Assembly (NCBI GenBank): GCA_036562385.1
Contig: DATCKG010000107.1
Location: 7,847-71,846 of the forward strand
Length of the DNA: 64,000 nucleotides
Source of the DNA: DATCKG01 sp036562385
GTDB lineage: Bacteria; Bacillota; Sulfobacillia; Symbiobacteriales; Symbiobacteriaceae
Direction of reading: 5' to 3'
Part shown: positions 26,176-35,053 of the stretch, piece after piece
Position numbering within the stretch: position 1 is the stretch's first letter
Layout of the letters: each line of letters opens with the position of its first letter
Notes under the pieces: generated by a model
The model's input: only the letters and a program-made list of their open reading frames with translations
Databases searched by the model: none
What the model was told of the DNA's origin: nothing
Program-made: the position numbers and the translations under genes

Positions 26176-27289
26176 CGGAGTGCGAGGTCTGCTCTCCGCA
26201 TACCTGGACGGCGAGCTAACGCCGGGAGAGCTCCTCCGAGTGGAGCAGCACCTGCGGCGCTGTCCTACGTGTGCGGATGAAGTGGACTCCCTCCGCCAGA
26301 CGATCGCACTGGTAGCCTCTCTGGACGAGATTGAGGTTCCACCATCTTTCCATCCCGAACTCCGTAAGCGCTTGGTGGCTTTGCAGCCTCCTGCCTTGCA
26401 GGAGCGCCATAAGACAGCCGCCGGCACTTGGCAGCGACGCATCATCCGATGGGCCCTGCCGGCTGCAGCAGCAGCCCTCGCGATTGCTTTCAGTTCGTTG
26501 CCGCAGGTTCGCGGCATGCTGGGGCTTGAAGCGCCGACTAGCCGCTTCCAGGTTTCCAGCAATGGACCTGATCCCGGAACCACGGGCACGGTGGTGTCAG
26601 GGATCATCCCGGGCACCGGAGAGAAGGGTGGAAAGTCAGGACCCGCCAATCCCGCATCCGGAAACGGTTTCCAGGATCCGTCTGGCGGACACGACATAGC
26701 CTCCCTGGATCCGGGCGGCGCAGTGGATCTTCCGGACGGTACGAGCAGCCAACCGGGCAGCAGGGGCACCGTCACCGGCGGTACGTCCGGTGAGGCTCGG
26801 GCCGCTGGCGGCGGGTTCACCACGCCCGAAGAGCCGGCCGAATGGGAGCCGATGTACAGCTATTCCATCACGATGGTTGTGTCGGGCGTCAGCCAGGAAC
26901 AGGTGGTCAGCGCCCTGCGGGATTTTAAGCCCAGGGCCGAGTCCGACAGCATCCTGATCACGGTTCCGGCGGCACAGCGGTCGGCGGTGGTGTCGGCTGT
27001 GCGTTCCCTGCCTGGTGCTCAGTTGCCGGTTGAGCCGGCGGAGACGGCCGTTGACCTGGCTCCGCAGATCCATGACATGACTTCCCGTCTGGAAGCGGAT
27101 CAGCAGCAACTCCAGAGTCTGAAGGAGCAGATGGCTTCGCTGGATGACCCGGCGGCCCTGGAGGATGCCCAGCGGCTGCAAAAGGCGCTGGAGGAGCGGA
27201 TTGCTGAGACTTCCCAGGCGCTGGACCTGGTGAAGGGGCAGGTGGATTCCGCCCTGATCACCGTGCGGGTAGAGTCCGGCGGTCAGTAG
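26165..27289 (+). CDS. Membrane anti-sigma factor with zinc-finger N-terminus and DUF4349-like C-terminus
   Basis: 374 residues. The cytoplasmic end is a ZAS/zf-HC2 domain with Cys3, His29, Cys33 and Cys36 (HLRRCPTC) that would hold the sigma factor. A single membrane helix is at about 96-112. A Gly/Pro/Ser/Thr-rich linker (125-220) leads to an external domain (225-374) with a YSYSITMVVSG strand, a VESALRDF-like helix and a Gln-rich coiled coil (about 305-355), like DUF4349 proteins. DUF4349 is usually a separate lipoprotein; here sensor and anti-sigma parts seem fused. ATG 26165 has AGGAGG. Confidence 0.85.
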   Translation: MNCDGVRGLLSAYLDGELTPGELLRVEQHLRRCPTCADEVDSLRQTIALVASLDEIEVPPSFHPELRKRLVALQPPALQERHKTAAGTWQRRIIRWALPAAAAALAIAFSSLPQVRGMLGLEAPTSRFQVSSNGPDPGTTGTVVSGIIPGTGEKGGKSGPANPASGNGFQDPSGGHDIASLDPGGAVDLPDGTSSQPGSRGTVTGGTSGEARAAGGGFTTPEEPAEWEPMYSYSITMVVSGVSQEQVVSALRDFKPRAESDSILITVPAAQRSAVVSAVRSLPGAQLPVEPAETAVDLAPQIHDMTSRLEADQQQLQSLKEQMASLDDPAALEDAQRLQKALEERIAETSQALDLVKGQVDSALITVRVESGGQ

Positions 27290-27304
27290 GGGTGGCGGGT
27301 TTTC

Positions 27305-27982
27305 GTGAAGCCTCAACAGTTTGTGCTCCTGGCGGGTTCGCTGGCTTTGGTGGCTCTGCTGCTGTTGGTGGCGGTGCAGCCGGCGAACCCGTCCGGGAAT
27401 GTGGCGGTTTCATCACCCCGGTTCCTCTCGGCTTTGGGTGAGGGGGCTGTGGTGGTACGACCGGATCAGGCTGAACTGCGGTTTGGTATTTGGCAGTGGG
27501 GGCCTTCTGCGGTGGAGGCAGAGGCCCTTGCCCGCGCGTCGGCCGACCAGGTGGTGGCGGCCCTGAAGAGTGCAGGGGTGGATGCCGACGCCATTTCCGT
27601 GTCCGAAGCGGTGGTTTCCGCTGAGACGCAGCCGTCTTCGGGATCCACGACGATTGCCGGCTTTACAGCCACCCGTGAGATCCGGGTGGTGCTGCGGAAT
27701 CTGAACCGCTTGCAAGCCGTGACCGAAGCTGCTTTGGCGGCAGGGGCCACCTCTCGGGCGGCGCCGGTCTACAGCCTTCAGAATCCGGAACATAGCCGGC
27801 AGGCGGCCATCAAGGCCGCTCTGGAGGATGCCAGACGTCAGGCTGAGGCGTTGGCCCGGGCGGGAGGCGTCAGTCTGGGCGAGATGCACGGGCTGGAGGT
27901 GCTGGAGGAGTCGGGCGAGACCTGCTCCACACCCAGCGGTTGCCGGTTCCGGGCCCGAGTGCGCGTCACCTTTGCGTACTGA
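27305..27982 (+). CDS. SIMPL (DUF541) domain envelope protein
   Basis: 225 residues from GTG 27305. The N-terminal hydrophobic helix (6-25) is a signal or anchor. The rest is a SIMPL domain: GEGAVVVRPDQAELRFGI at the start, the KSAGVDADAISV turn, the TREIRVVLRNLNRLQAV strand, and the helix HSRQAAIKAALEDARRQAEALARAGG. A Cys pair (CSTPSGC) near the end could form a disulfide outside the cell. It is the third gene of the sigma operon, so it is likely part of the envelope-stress response. The biochemical role of SIMPL proteins is not settled. Confidence 0.88.
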   Translation: MKPQQFVLLAGSLALVALLLLVAVQPANPSGNVAVSSPRFLSALGEGAVVVRPDQAELRFGIWQWGPSAVEAEALARASADQVVAALKSAGVDADAISVSEAVVSAETQPSSGSTTIAGFTATREIRVVLRNLNRLQAVTEAALAAGATSRAAPVYSLQNPEHSRQAAIKAALEDARRQAEALARAGGVSLGEMHGLEVLEESGETCSTPSGCRFRARVRVTFAY

Positions 27983-27997
27983 ATAGCGTATTCAGCC

Positions 27998-28028
27998 AGC
28001 GGAGGGACGGTTGTCGCCTCCGCTTTTT
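27998..28028 (+). terminator. Intrinsic terminator of the sigma operon
   Basis: AGCGGAGG pairs with CCTCCGCT across an 11-base loop, followed by TTTTTG, 16 bp after the SIMPL stop. Confidence 0.85.
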
Positions 28029-28153
28029 GTATGCCTATGTGCGAAGGAGTCTGCGCTGCGAGCCTTGAACATACTTAGGAACCGGCAGCTTCCACATATA
28101 AGGTGATCAGCTTGGCGGTCAGGCTATCTCGGGATGGAGGAGAGGTGAAGGCC

Positions 28154-30784
28154 TTGACGCAAGCCCGGAAACTGATCTTGCTCGATGGCAACAGCCTGGC
28201 GAACCGGGCTTTTTACGCGCTACGCCTATTTTCAACCAGCGATGGGATTTACACCAACGCGGTGTATGGCTTTCTGACGATGCTCTTTAAACTGCTGGAG
28301 GAGGAAAAACCCGATTACCTGGCAGTCGCCTTTGACATGGGCCGGGAGACGTTCCGCCATGCCGAGTACGCTGCCTACAAGGGCACTCGGAAAGCCGCAC
28401 CTGAGGAGTTTCGGCCTCAGCTGGAGCTGCTCCGGGAGGTGCTGACCGCCCTCAACGTTCCGTGGTTCCAGGTAGAGAAGTACGAGGCCGACGATCTGCT
28501 GGGCACACTGGCCCGGCAGGCGGCGGAGCAGGGGATCGAAGCGTTGGTGGTCACCGGTGACCGGGATGCCTTGCAGCTGATCGATGACCGTGTGACGGTC
28601 CTCTTTACGAAGAAGGGCATTTCGGATGTGGTCCGCTACGATCGGGAACGGCTGATGGCGGATCTGGGACTGCGACCGGAACAGATCGTGGACCTGAAGG
28701 CGCTGGTGGGGGATCCGTCGGACAACATCCCCGGCGTGCCGGGGGTGGGGGAGAAGACCGCCCTGAAGCTGCTGGGCGAGTACGGAAGTCTGGACGAGAT
28801 CTATGCCCATCTGGAGGAAATCAAGGGGGCTCTCAGGGAGAAGCTGGCTGCCGGGCGGGAGTCTGCGTACCTTTCCCGGCGCCTGGCTACCATCGATCGC
28901 AATGCTCCCGTGACCTTCGATCCGGAGGAGCTTCGGGTGCGGGAGCCAAATTACGCCGCGGCCGTGCCCCTGTTTAAGCGGCTGGAGTTCAAGAGTCTGC
29001 TGCCCAAAGTGACGCCGCCGGAGGGCGCACCGGAGGCGGCGGCGGTGGCCGAGGTCGAGGCCCGGTCTGCCTTTCCGGTGGTCCAGCCGGTGGTGATGCT
29101 GACGGCGGCGGAATTGGTCAGCCGGGTAGCGGAGGCGAATCCGGCGGAACTGACCCTGGTGGCCTCCTGCCGGGTTCCTCCGGACAACCCGGGCTGTCCG
29201 GAGCCGGTCCGCGTCGCCGTAGGCATCGGGGAGGCCGTCTTGTATGCGGAAGGCGAGGCTGCCTGGGGCGTGGCGGAGCTGCTCGAGTCCGGACGTCCCA
29301 TTATCGGGTTCGACCTGAAGCCGCTGTACAACTGGGCCTACGGGCAGGGCCGGCAGCCCGCCGAGCCGGTCTTCGACATCATCGTGGCGGCCTATCTGTT
29401 GGATCCGGGCAGAAGCGTGTACCGGCTGGAGGACCTGGCCCGACAGCATGGGCTGGGCGAGCTGCCGGAAGGGGAGACGCCGGAGGCCCTGGCCACGCGG
29501 GCCGCGGCAGTGCCTGCCCTGCGGCAGCGGCTTACGGAGGCGCTTGAGCGGGAAGGCCTCATGCATGTGTTCCGGGACATCGAGATGCCGCTTTTGCCCA
29601 TCTTGGCGGAAATGGAGGCCGCGGGCGTCGGCATCGATCCGGTGGCGCTTCAGGAAATGAGCCGGGAGGTCGGGGAGCGGATCGAACAGCTGACTGCGGA
29701 GATCTACGCCCTGGCCGGCACGGTCTTTAATATCGGAAGCCCCAAGCAGCTGGCCGAGGTGCTGTTTGAGCGGCTGGGCTTGCCTGCGAGCAAAAAGACC
29801 AAGAGCGGCGGCTACAGCACCGACGCGGAAGTGCTGGAAGAACTGGCGCCCCAGCATGAGATCGTCGCCAAGATCCTGGATTACCGGACCCTGACGAAGC
29901 TGAAGGGGACTTATCTAGATGCCCTGGGCACTCTGGTGGCCCGGGACGGCCGGGTCCATACCACCTTCACCCAGACCGTGACGGAGACCGGCCGCCTCTC
30001 CAGCAAGGATCCGAACCTGCAGAACATCCCCATCCGCCTCGAGGAGGGACGGCGGATTCGCCGGGCCTTTGTGCCCCGTGAAGGGTGCGTGTTCCTGGCG
30101 GCCGACTACTCGCAGATTGAGCTCAGGGTGGTGGCCCACTTCAGCGGTGATCCGGCGCTGCGGGAGGCCTTCGAGCAGGACGAGGATATTCATACCCGCA
30201 CGGCGGCGGTGGTTTGGGATGTGCCGATGGACCAGGTGACGCCGGAGATGCGGCGCAAGGCCAAGGCGGTGAACTTTGGCCTCATCTACGGCCAGACCGA
30301 TTTCGGACTGGCCCGGGCGGTGGGCATGAGCCGGCAGGAAGCCAAGGCTTTCATTGAGACGTATTTCCAGCGATTTGCCGGCGTCAAAGCCTATATGGAT
30401 CAGAAGAAGGCGGAGGCCCGGGAGAAGGGCTACGTCACCACCCTGGATGGGCGGAAGCGGTACCTGCCGGAGATTCACCACCGGGTTTTCAGCATCCGCC
30501 AGAACGCGGAGCGGATGGCCATCAACACGCCGATCCAGGGGACGGCGGCGGATCTCATGAAAAAAGCGATGGTGGCCGTGCACCGGGCCCTCAAGGCGTC
30601 GGGGCTGCGGGCCCGCATGATTCTACAGGTTCACGACGAGTTGCTTTTCGAGTGTGCCGAAGAGGACCTGGAGCCCCTGAAGGAACTGGTGAAACGGGAG
30701 ATGGAGGGGGCCATGCAGCTGTCCGTGCCGCTGAAGGTGGAGCTGAAGGCAGGCAAGGATTGGTACTCGATGGAGAAGGTGTAG
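28154..30784 (+). CDS. polA: DNA polymerase I
   Basis: 876 residues from TTG 28154, preferred because AGGTGA lies five bases ahead; an in-frame GTG at 28145 is the alternative. The 5' nuclease domain (1-290) has LLDGNSLANRAFYA, VTGDRDALQLID and GDPSDNIPGVPGVGEKTA. The middle domain lacks the D-x-E of proofreading exonucleases (the strand reads LTLVASCRV), so it is probably inactive, as in Taq and Bst enzymes. Polymerase motifs are intact: motif A ADYSQIELRV, motif B RRKAKAVNFGLIYG, motif C LQVHDELLFE. It is first in a repair and CoA gene operon (polA-mutM-orf-coaE), as in Bacillus. Confidence 0.95.
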   Translation: MTQARKLILLDGNSLANRAFYALRLFSTSDGIYTNAVYGFLTMLFKLLEEEKPDYLAVAFDMGRETFRHAEYAAYKGTRKAAPEEFRPQLELLREVLTALNVPWFQVEKYEADDLLGTLARQAAEQGIEALVVTGDRDALQLIDDRVTVLFTKKGISDVVRYDRERLMADLGLRPEQIVDLKALVGDPSDNIPGVPGVGEKTALKLLGEYGSLDEIYAHLEEIKGALREKLAAGRESAYLSRRLATIDRNAPVTFDPEELRVREPNYAAAVPLFKRLEFKSLLPKVTPPEGAPEAAAVAEVEARSAFPVVQPVVMLTAAELVSRVAEANPAELTLVASCRVPPDNPGCPEPVRVAVGIGEAVLYAEGEAAWGVAELLESGRPIIGFDLKPLYNWAYGQGRQPAEPVFDIIVAAYLLDPGRSVYRLEDLARQHGLGELPEGETPEALATRAAAVPALRQRLTEALEREGLMHVFRDIEMPLLPILAEMEAAGVGIDPVALQEMSREVGERIEQLTAEIYALAGTVFNIGSPKQLAEVLFERLGLPASKKTKSGGYSTDAEVLEELAPQHEIVAKILDYRTLTKLKGTYLDALGTLVARDGRVHTTFTQTVTETGRLSSKDPNLQNIPIRLEEGRRIRRAFVPREGCVFLAADYSQIELRVVAHFSGDPALREAFEQDEDIHTRTAAVVWDVPMDQVTPEMRRKAKAVNFGLIYGQTDFGLARAVGMSRQEAKAFIETYFQRFAGVKAYMDQKKAEAREKGYVTTLDGRKRYLPEIHHRVFSIRQNAERMAINTPIQGTAADLMKKAMVAVHRALKASGLRARMILQVHDELLFECAEEDLEPLKELVKREMEGAMQLSVPLKVELKAGKDWYSMEKV

Positions 30785-30790
30785 CAGACG

Positions 30791-31738
30791 ATGCCGGAGC
30801 TGCCCGAAGTTGAGACGGTACGCCGGACCCTTTATGATAAGGTCATAGGGCGGCGCATCGTACGGGTAGAGATTATTACGCCCCGCCAAGTGTACTACCC
30901 GGAACCGGAACGCTTCCGGGAGGAACTGGAGGGGGCCTGCTTTACGGATATCGAGCGCCGGGGGAAGTACCTGCTGTTTAGGCTGGGCTCCCGCACCTTG
31001 GTGGCCCATCTCCGGATGAGCGGGCACCTGTATGTCACGGCGCCGGACAGGCCCCGGGACAAGCACCTGCATGTGGTCTTTCACCTGGATGACGGCCGGG
31101 AACTCCGCTACGATGACCAGCGGAAATTCGGCGGGTTCCACCTGCTGGGGCCGGACGGGGAGGGAATGCCTCCCGGGCTGGCCTCCCTGGGGCCGGAACC
31201 GCTGGGTGAAACGTTTACGGCCAGCTACCTGCACCAGAAACTGCAGCGGCACCGGTCGCCGGTAAAGGCGGCGCTGCTGGACCAGTCGCTGGTGGCGGGC
31301 CTGGGCAACATCTATGCGGACGAGGCGCTCTTTTGCGCGGGCATCCATCCGGCCCGTCCGGCCAACACGCTGACGGAGCCGGAGGTTTGCCGGCTGCATG
31401 GCTGCATCCGGAACATCCTGAGGGAGGCGGTGGCCCTGAGGGGCACCACCTTTTCCCTTTACTTTGACGGCGACGGACAGGCCGGACAGATGTACGACCG
31501 GCTGCAGGTGTTCGACCGGACGGGGCAGCCGTGCCCCCGCTGCGGCACGCCGATCCAAAAGGTGGCGGTGGCCCAGCGGGGAACCCACTTCTGCCCGCGT
31601 TGCCAGCCGGTGCCGGAAGGGGTTACGCTGAGGCCGCGCCGGGCCAGGGCCGGGCGCCGGGGCAACAGCGTGGCCGTGGCGGCAGAGCCGCCCGGGCAAT
31701 ACCGGAGCGGGCGAGGATCCGACGAGAAAGGTGCGTGA
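30791..31738 (+). CDS. mutM: Formamidopyrimidine-DNA glycosylase
   Basis: 315 residues. It removes 8-oxoguanine and FAPY lesions. The catalytic N-terminus PELPEVETVRR (Pro after Met removal, Glu3), the Lys of ERRGKYLLF, LLDQSLVAGLGNIYADE, and the zinc finger CPRC...CPRC at 245-270 are all present. The C-terminal tail runs about 40 residues past the zinc finger and is Arg/Gly-rich, longer than usual. It starts 6 bp after polA. Confidence 0.95.
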   Translation: MPELPEVETVRRTLYDKVIGRRIVRVEIITPRQVYYPEPERFREELEGACFTDIERRGKYLLFRLGSRTLVAHLRMSGHLYVTAPDRPRDKHLHVVFHLDDGRELRYDDQRKFGGFHLLGPDGEGMPPGLASLGPEPLGETFTASYLHQKLQRHRSPVKAALLDQSLVAGLGNIYADEALFCAGIHPARPANTLTEPEVCRLHGCIRNILREAVALRGTTFSLYFDGDGQAGQMYDRLQVFDRTGQPCPRCGTPIQKVAVAQRGTHFCPRCQPVPEGVTLRPRRARAGRRGNSVAVAAEPPGQYRSGRGSDEKGA

Positions 31739-31742
31739 TGGG

Positions 31743-31949
31743 ATGGAAACCCTTACTTTTGAGTTTGAGAGCGAAAAGGAACTGCGCGACGTTGTCAAGA
31801 AGCTGTGGGACAACATCGGGGTGACGGGAGAGCTGGCCATCCGCCCGCTGGGCGGTGGCCGCTGGCGCATGGAACTGACGCCGGAGCGGGAGCTCCGGTC
31901 CAGCACCCTGGAGAAGCTCGCGCCTTACCGGGTGGAGACGGGGGACTGA
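31743..31949 (+). CDS. Small conserved-position protein of unknown function
   Basis: 68 residues from ATG 31743 (AAAGGTG ten bases upstream); a GTG at 31731 overlapping mutM is the alternative. The sequence begins METLTFEFESEKELRDVVKKL and is mixed charged and hydrophobic, suggesting a compact beta-alpha-beta fold. No family is recognised. It is tightly packed between mutM and coaE, the slot occupied by ytaF in Bacillus, but it is not YtaF (no membrane segments). Confidence 0.65.
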   Translation: METLTFEFESEKELRDVVKKLWDNIGVTGELAIRPLGGGRWRMELTPERELRSSTLEKLAPYRVETGD

Positions 31950-31952
31950 GCG

Positions 31953-32561
31953 ATGCGGGTGATTGGCCTCACAGGCGGCATCGCCAGCGGCAAGAGCACG
32001 GTCAGCCGCATGTTGCGAGAACTGGGCGCTCCGGTGGTGGATGCCGACGCCATCGTGCATGAACTGCAGGCGCCCGGAACGCCGGTTCTGGCGGAGATCG
32101 CCCGGGAGTTCGGTCCCGGGGTGATTCGACCCGACGGGTCGCTGGACCGGGCCGCCCTGGCACAGGTGGTCTTCCGCGATCCCGAGCGCCGGAAAGCCCT
32201 GGAGGCCATTGTCCATCCGGCGGTCCGCCGGGAGATGTGGGCCCGGGTGGAAGAGTACCGCCGGCAGGGGAAACCGGCGGTGGTGCTGGACGTGCCGCTT
32301 CTGCTGGAGACAGGCCTGAACCGGCAAGTGGATCAGGTCTGGGTGGTGTATGTGGATCCGGAGACGCAACTGGCCCGGTTGATGGCCCGGGACGGGCTGG
32401 ACCGGGAGGAGGCGGCCCGCCGGGTGGCCGCCCAGATGAGCCTGGAGGCCAAACGGAGCCTGGCCGATGTGGTGATTGACAACCGCGGTCCCGTGGAGGC
32501 CACCCGGGCACAGGTGGTGGCCGCGTGGCGGCGGGTAGTGGAGGGAGCCTCTGGTCGGTAA
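31953..32561 (+). CDS. coaE: Dephospho-CoA kinase
   Basis: 202 residues. It phosphorylates dephospho-CoA in the last step of CoA synthesis. P-loop GLTGGIASGKSTVS (6-19), the VVDADAIVHEL substrate motif, the VHPAVRREM segment, the VVLDVPLLLETG lid region, and the closing DVVIDNRGPVE. It starts 3 bp after the previous small gene. Length and motifs are standard. Confidence 0.95.
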   Translation: MRVIGLTGGIASGKSTVSRMLRELGAPVVDADAIVHELQAPGTPVLAEIAREFGPGVIRPDGSLDRAALAQVVFRDPERRKALEAIVHPAVRREMWARVEEYRRQGKPAVVLDVPLLLETGLNRQVDQVWVVYVDPETQLARLMARDGLDREEAARRVAAQMSLEAKRSLADVVIDNRGPVEATRAQVVAAWRRVVEGASGR

Positions 32562-32584
32562 GCTGGTGTAAAGGAGATTCGGCT

Positions 32585-33190
32585 GTGCTGCGTGGCTGGA
32601 AGCGCACAACCAGGCTGGTGCTGTGGCTGGCGCTGGCATGTACAGTGGCGTTAGTGGGCGGGCGGTGGCTGCTCGTGCAGGTCTACCCGCTGGAATATGA
32701 GAACATCATCTTCCAGGCGGCCAGGGAATACGGGCTCGATCCGTTCCTGGTGGCGGCGGTCATTCGGACCGAGTCCCGCTTCCGGCCTGGTGCCACCTCG
32801 CCGCAGGGGGCCCGGGGGCTGATGCAGATCATGCCGGAGACAGGCCGGTGGGCCGCGGCTCAGATGCAGATTCCCTACTCGGAAGAGCTGCTGTACGACC
32901 CGCACTACAACATCCGGATGGGCTGCTGGTATTTGGCGGAGCTGCACCGGGAGTTTGGTGGGGACACGGTGCTGGCGCTGGCCGCCTACAACGGCGGGCG
33001 GACCAACGTGGCCCGCTGGCTGCAGATGCGGCAGTGGACGGGCGAACATCGGACTCTGCAGCAGATTCCGTTTCCGGAGACCCGACGGTACGTGGCGTTG
33101 GTGCTCAGGGATCACCGGGTGTACCGGTTCATTTATGGGAGCCTGGCCCGGGAGGAGGTGGCCTATGCCACGGCAGGGGCCCTGGAATGA
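32585..33190 (+). CDS. Membrane-anchored lytic transglycosylase (SLT domain)
   Basis: 201 residues from GTG 32585 (AAAGGAGATTC upstream). One N-terminal membrane helix (about 10-32) anchors a goose-lysozyme-like SLT domain. It has the catalytic Glu in VIRTESRFRPGATS, then GARGLMQIMPETG, the NIRMGCWYLAEL helix and ALAAYNGGRTNV. It cleaves peptidoglycan glycan strands outside the membrane. Same gene order with coaE is found in several Firmicutes. It overlaps the next small gene by 26 bp. Confidence 0.92.
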   Translation: MLRGWKRTTRLVLWLALACTVALVGGRWLLVQVYPLEYENIIFQAAREYGLDPFLVAAVIRTESRFRPGATSPQGARGLMQIMPETGRWAAAQMQIPYSEELLYDPHYNIRMGCWYLAELHREFGGDTVLALAAYNGGRTNVARWLQMRQWTGEHRTLQQIPFPETRRYVALVLRDHRVYRFIYGSLAREEVAYATAGALE

Positions 33191-33389
33191 CGAACTGGCC
33201 CTCCGGCGGGAGGCACGGAAGCAGCGCACCGCGTCCGAAGCGCACAGGGATGAGTCCCTGCCGCCGCTGGGGTGGAAGGACACCCTGGCGATGATCCTCG
33301 CAGCCTACCAGGTTCTCCTGCCCACGTTGCTGGGGATGTTTGCAGCTTTTGCGGCGATTTTTCTGTTGTTTCGGTGGGCCTTTCCCTGA
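33165..33389 (+). CDS. Small single-helix membrane protein, unknown
   Basis: 74 residues. ATG 33165 has GGAGGAGG nine bases upstream, inside the end of the transglycosylase gene in another frame. The first 35 residues are charged (Arg/Glu/Lys); residues 42-70 form one long hydrophobic helix (AAFAAIFLLFRWAF at the end). No family recognised. It is the last gene of the polA operon, which ends in a terminator 19 bp on; it may assist the transglycosylase. Confidence 0.65.
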   Translation: MPRQGPWNDELALRREARKQRTASEAHRDESLPPLGWKDTLAMILAAYQVLLPTLLGMFAAFAAIFLLFRWAFP

Positions 33390-33407
33390 GATCCTCATGA
33401 AGACAGC

Positions 33408-33445
33408 GGGCCGCTGCCCGGCTTCGGCCGGTGGCGGCCCTTTTT
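33408..33445 (+). terminator. Intrinsic terminator of the polA operon
   Basis: GGGCCGC pairs with GCGGCCC around an inner CCGG/CCGG helix, followed by TTTTTG. Confidence 0.88.
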
Positions 33446-33574
33446 GCCAGGCAGCGGCGCAATCACTTCGAAGGCCGAGGCGGCGTATGATCTGGGATGC
33501 GATGCCGCGGCCCGGGCGGGAAGAGGAGGGTGCCCGGGCGCAGGCCGGAGATCCAGGGCAGGTGGGATGAGGCG

Positions 33575-34486
33575 ATGCTGTGGGTCAGTGGCAGACCGGA
33601 CGGCCACCAGTTGGGAGAGATCACAGCCCCCGACGGGGAGCGGATTCCCTATCGGGAATGGCACCGGGCGGACGCCAGAGCAGTGATTCTGTACCTGCAT
33701 GGACAGGGGGAGCACAGCGGGCCCTTTACCGCCATGGGGGACTGCCTTTTTGACATGGGCTTCAGTCTGTACGCCCACGACCAGCGGGGGTTCGGTCTCT
33801 CCCGGGCCCGCCGGGGCCATATCGATTCCTACGACCGGTTTCTGGACGACGTGACCGTGATGCTGAACCGCGCCCGGGCGCGCAACCCGGGGCGGCCCTG
33901 CTTTCTATTGGGTCTCTCCATGGGAGGGCACCTGGCCCTGCGGGCAGCATATCGCAACGGGCATCTTTTGGCCGGGGTGATCGCCCTGTCCCCGGGGCTG
34001 AAGCTGAGGCGCCGGCCTCCCCTGGGGGCGGTGGCCAAGGTGTGGCTGTGGGCCCTGCTGGACCCGGACCGGTACGTGCCGGTCGTCGCCGAGCCGGTGA
34101 TGACCACCCGCAACCTCACCCACCTGGAGCGGGCACGGCAGGATGAAACCTGGGTGACGACCTACACCGCCCGCTTCTACCTGGAGACGCTCCGCTCCCT
34201 CCGTAAAGCCTGGCGGGAGGCCCGTGGGATCCGGATCCCGGTGCTGATCCTGCACGGGGGAGCCGACCAACTGGTCTGTCCCGAGGCGAGCCGCCGCTTC
34301 AGCAGGCGCATCGGCCATCCGGACGTGGAGTTCCGGCTCTTGGAAGGACTGGGCCACAACCTGGTGGCGGAGCCCGAGATGCCGGAGATCGCCCGGCAGA
34401 TCGCCCAGTGGATTGACCGCCGCATTCCGCCTGAGGACGCGGGCGCTACTCGGGCACAGGCCCATGTCGCTCCCCCCGAGGCCTGA
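33575..34486 (+). CDS. Alpha/beta hydrolase, monoacylglycerol-lipase-like
   Basis: 303 residues from ATG 33575. Serine aminopeptidase S33/lysophospholipase type fold. It has the oxyanion motif LYLHGQGEHSG, nucleophile elbow GLSMGGHLA, acid in LHGGADQLV and catalytic His in EGLGHNLV. The YAHDQRGFGLS motif before the elbow is typical of monoglyceride lipases. No signal peptide; it acts in the cytoplasm or at the membrane surface. Substrate is inferred as a lipid monoester; a single-gene unit. Confidence 0.87.
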   Translation: MLWVSGRPDGHQLGEITAPDGERIPYREWHRADARAVILYLHGQGEHSGPFTAMGDCLFDMGFSLYAHDQRGFGLSRARRGHIDSYDRFLDDVTVMLNRARARNPGRPCFLLGLSMGGHLALRAAYRNGHLLAGVIALSPGLKLRRRPPLGAVAKVWLWALLDPDRYVPVVAEPVMTTRNLTHLERARQDETWVTTYTARFYLETLRSLRKAWREARGIRIPVLILHGGADQLVCPEASRRFSRRIGHPDVEFRLLEGLGHNLVAEPEMPEIARQIAQWIDRRIPPEDAGATRAQAHVAPPEA

Positions 34487-34591
34487 GGTAGGGTCCCTGC
34501 GCATACGGCCTCCGCGGGATATACAGCGACTGGAAAGTCGGATAATTTTGAATACAGAGAAGGCTTCGGCAAGATCACAGAGAGGGGAGCG

Positions 34592-35053
34592 ATGGGCATG
34601 GCGGCGGTAGCTCTGCGCTGGCGCGGGTTGTTGATTTTGCTGCTGGGCGCCGCTACCGTAGCGGGGACCCTGGTGCTGGACACGTGTGCGGACGCCGGGC
34701 ATTTTGCAACGATGGCCAGCGGCATGCAGGCGCCCATGCGCTGCACCTGGACGGAACGGGCGGTCCTGGGAATCGGCGGACTCGTGATGGTCATCGGCCT
34801 GATCATGACCGCGGCCCACCAGGCAGCGCGGCTGATCAGCGCGGTGGCTGTGGCCTCCGGGGTGCTTCTGCTGGTGGTACCGATGTGGTTGATCCCCACC
34901 TGCGCCAATCCGGCGATGCCGTGTAATCTGAGCCTGAAGCCGGGCGTTCTGCTGCTCGGCGGGCTGATCACCCTGGGCGGCCTGGCCGGCGCGGTCCGGG
35001 TGCGGCGAGCGGAGGGCGCCCCGGAATTGCGGCAGGTGGAAAGCGCGCGATGA
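34592..35053 (+). CDS. DUF4418 membrane protein
   Basis: 153 residues with four hydrophobic segments (about 8-28, 56-76, 80-102, 117-137). Family features are seen in MRCTWTERAVLGIGG and the CANPAMPCNLSLKPG loop, which with CADAGH gives conserved Cys positions facing outside. DUF4418 has no known function. ATG behind GAGGGGA. Its stop overlaps the next ABC permease start (ATGA), so it is part of that exporter-like operon and probably works with it. Confidence 0.85.
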   Translation: MGMAAVALRWRGLLILLLGAATVAGTLVLDTCADAGHFATMASGMQAPMRCTWTERAVLGIGGLVMVIGLIMTAAHQAARLISAVAVASGVLLLVVPMWLIPTCANPAMPCNLSLKPGVLLLGGLITLGGLAGAVRVRRAEGAPELRQVESAR

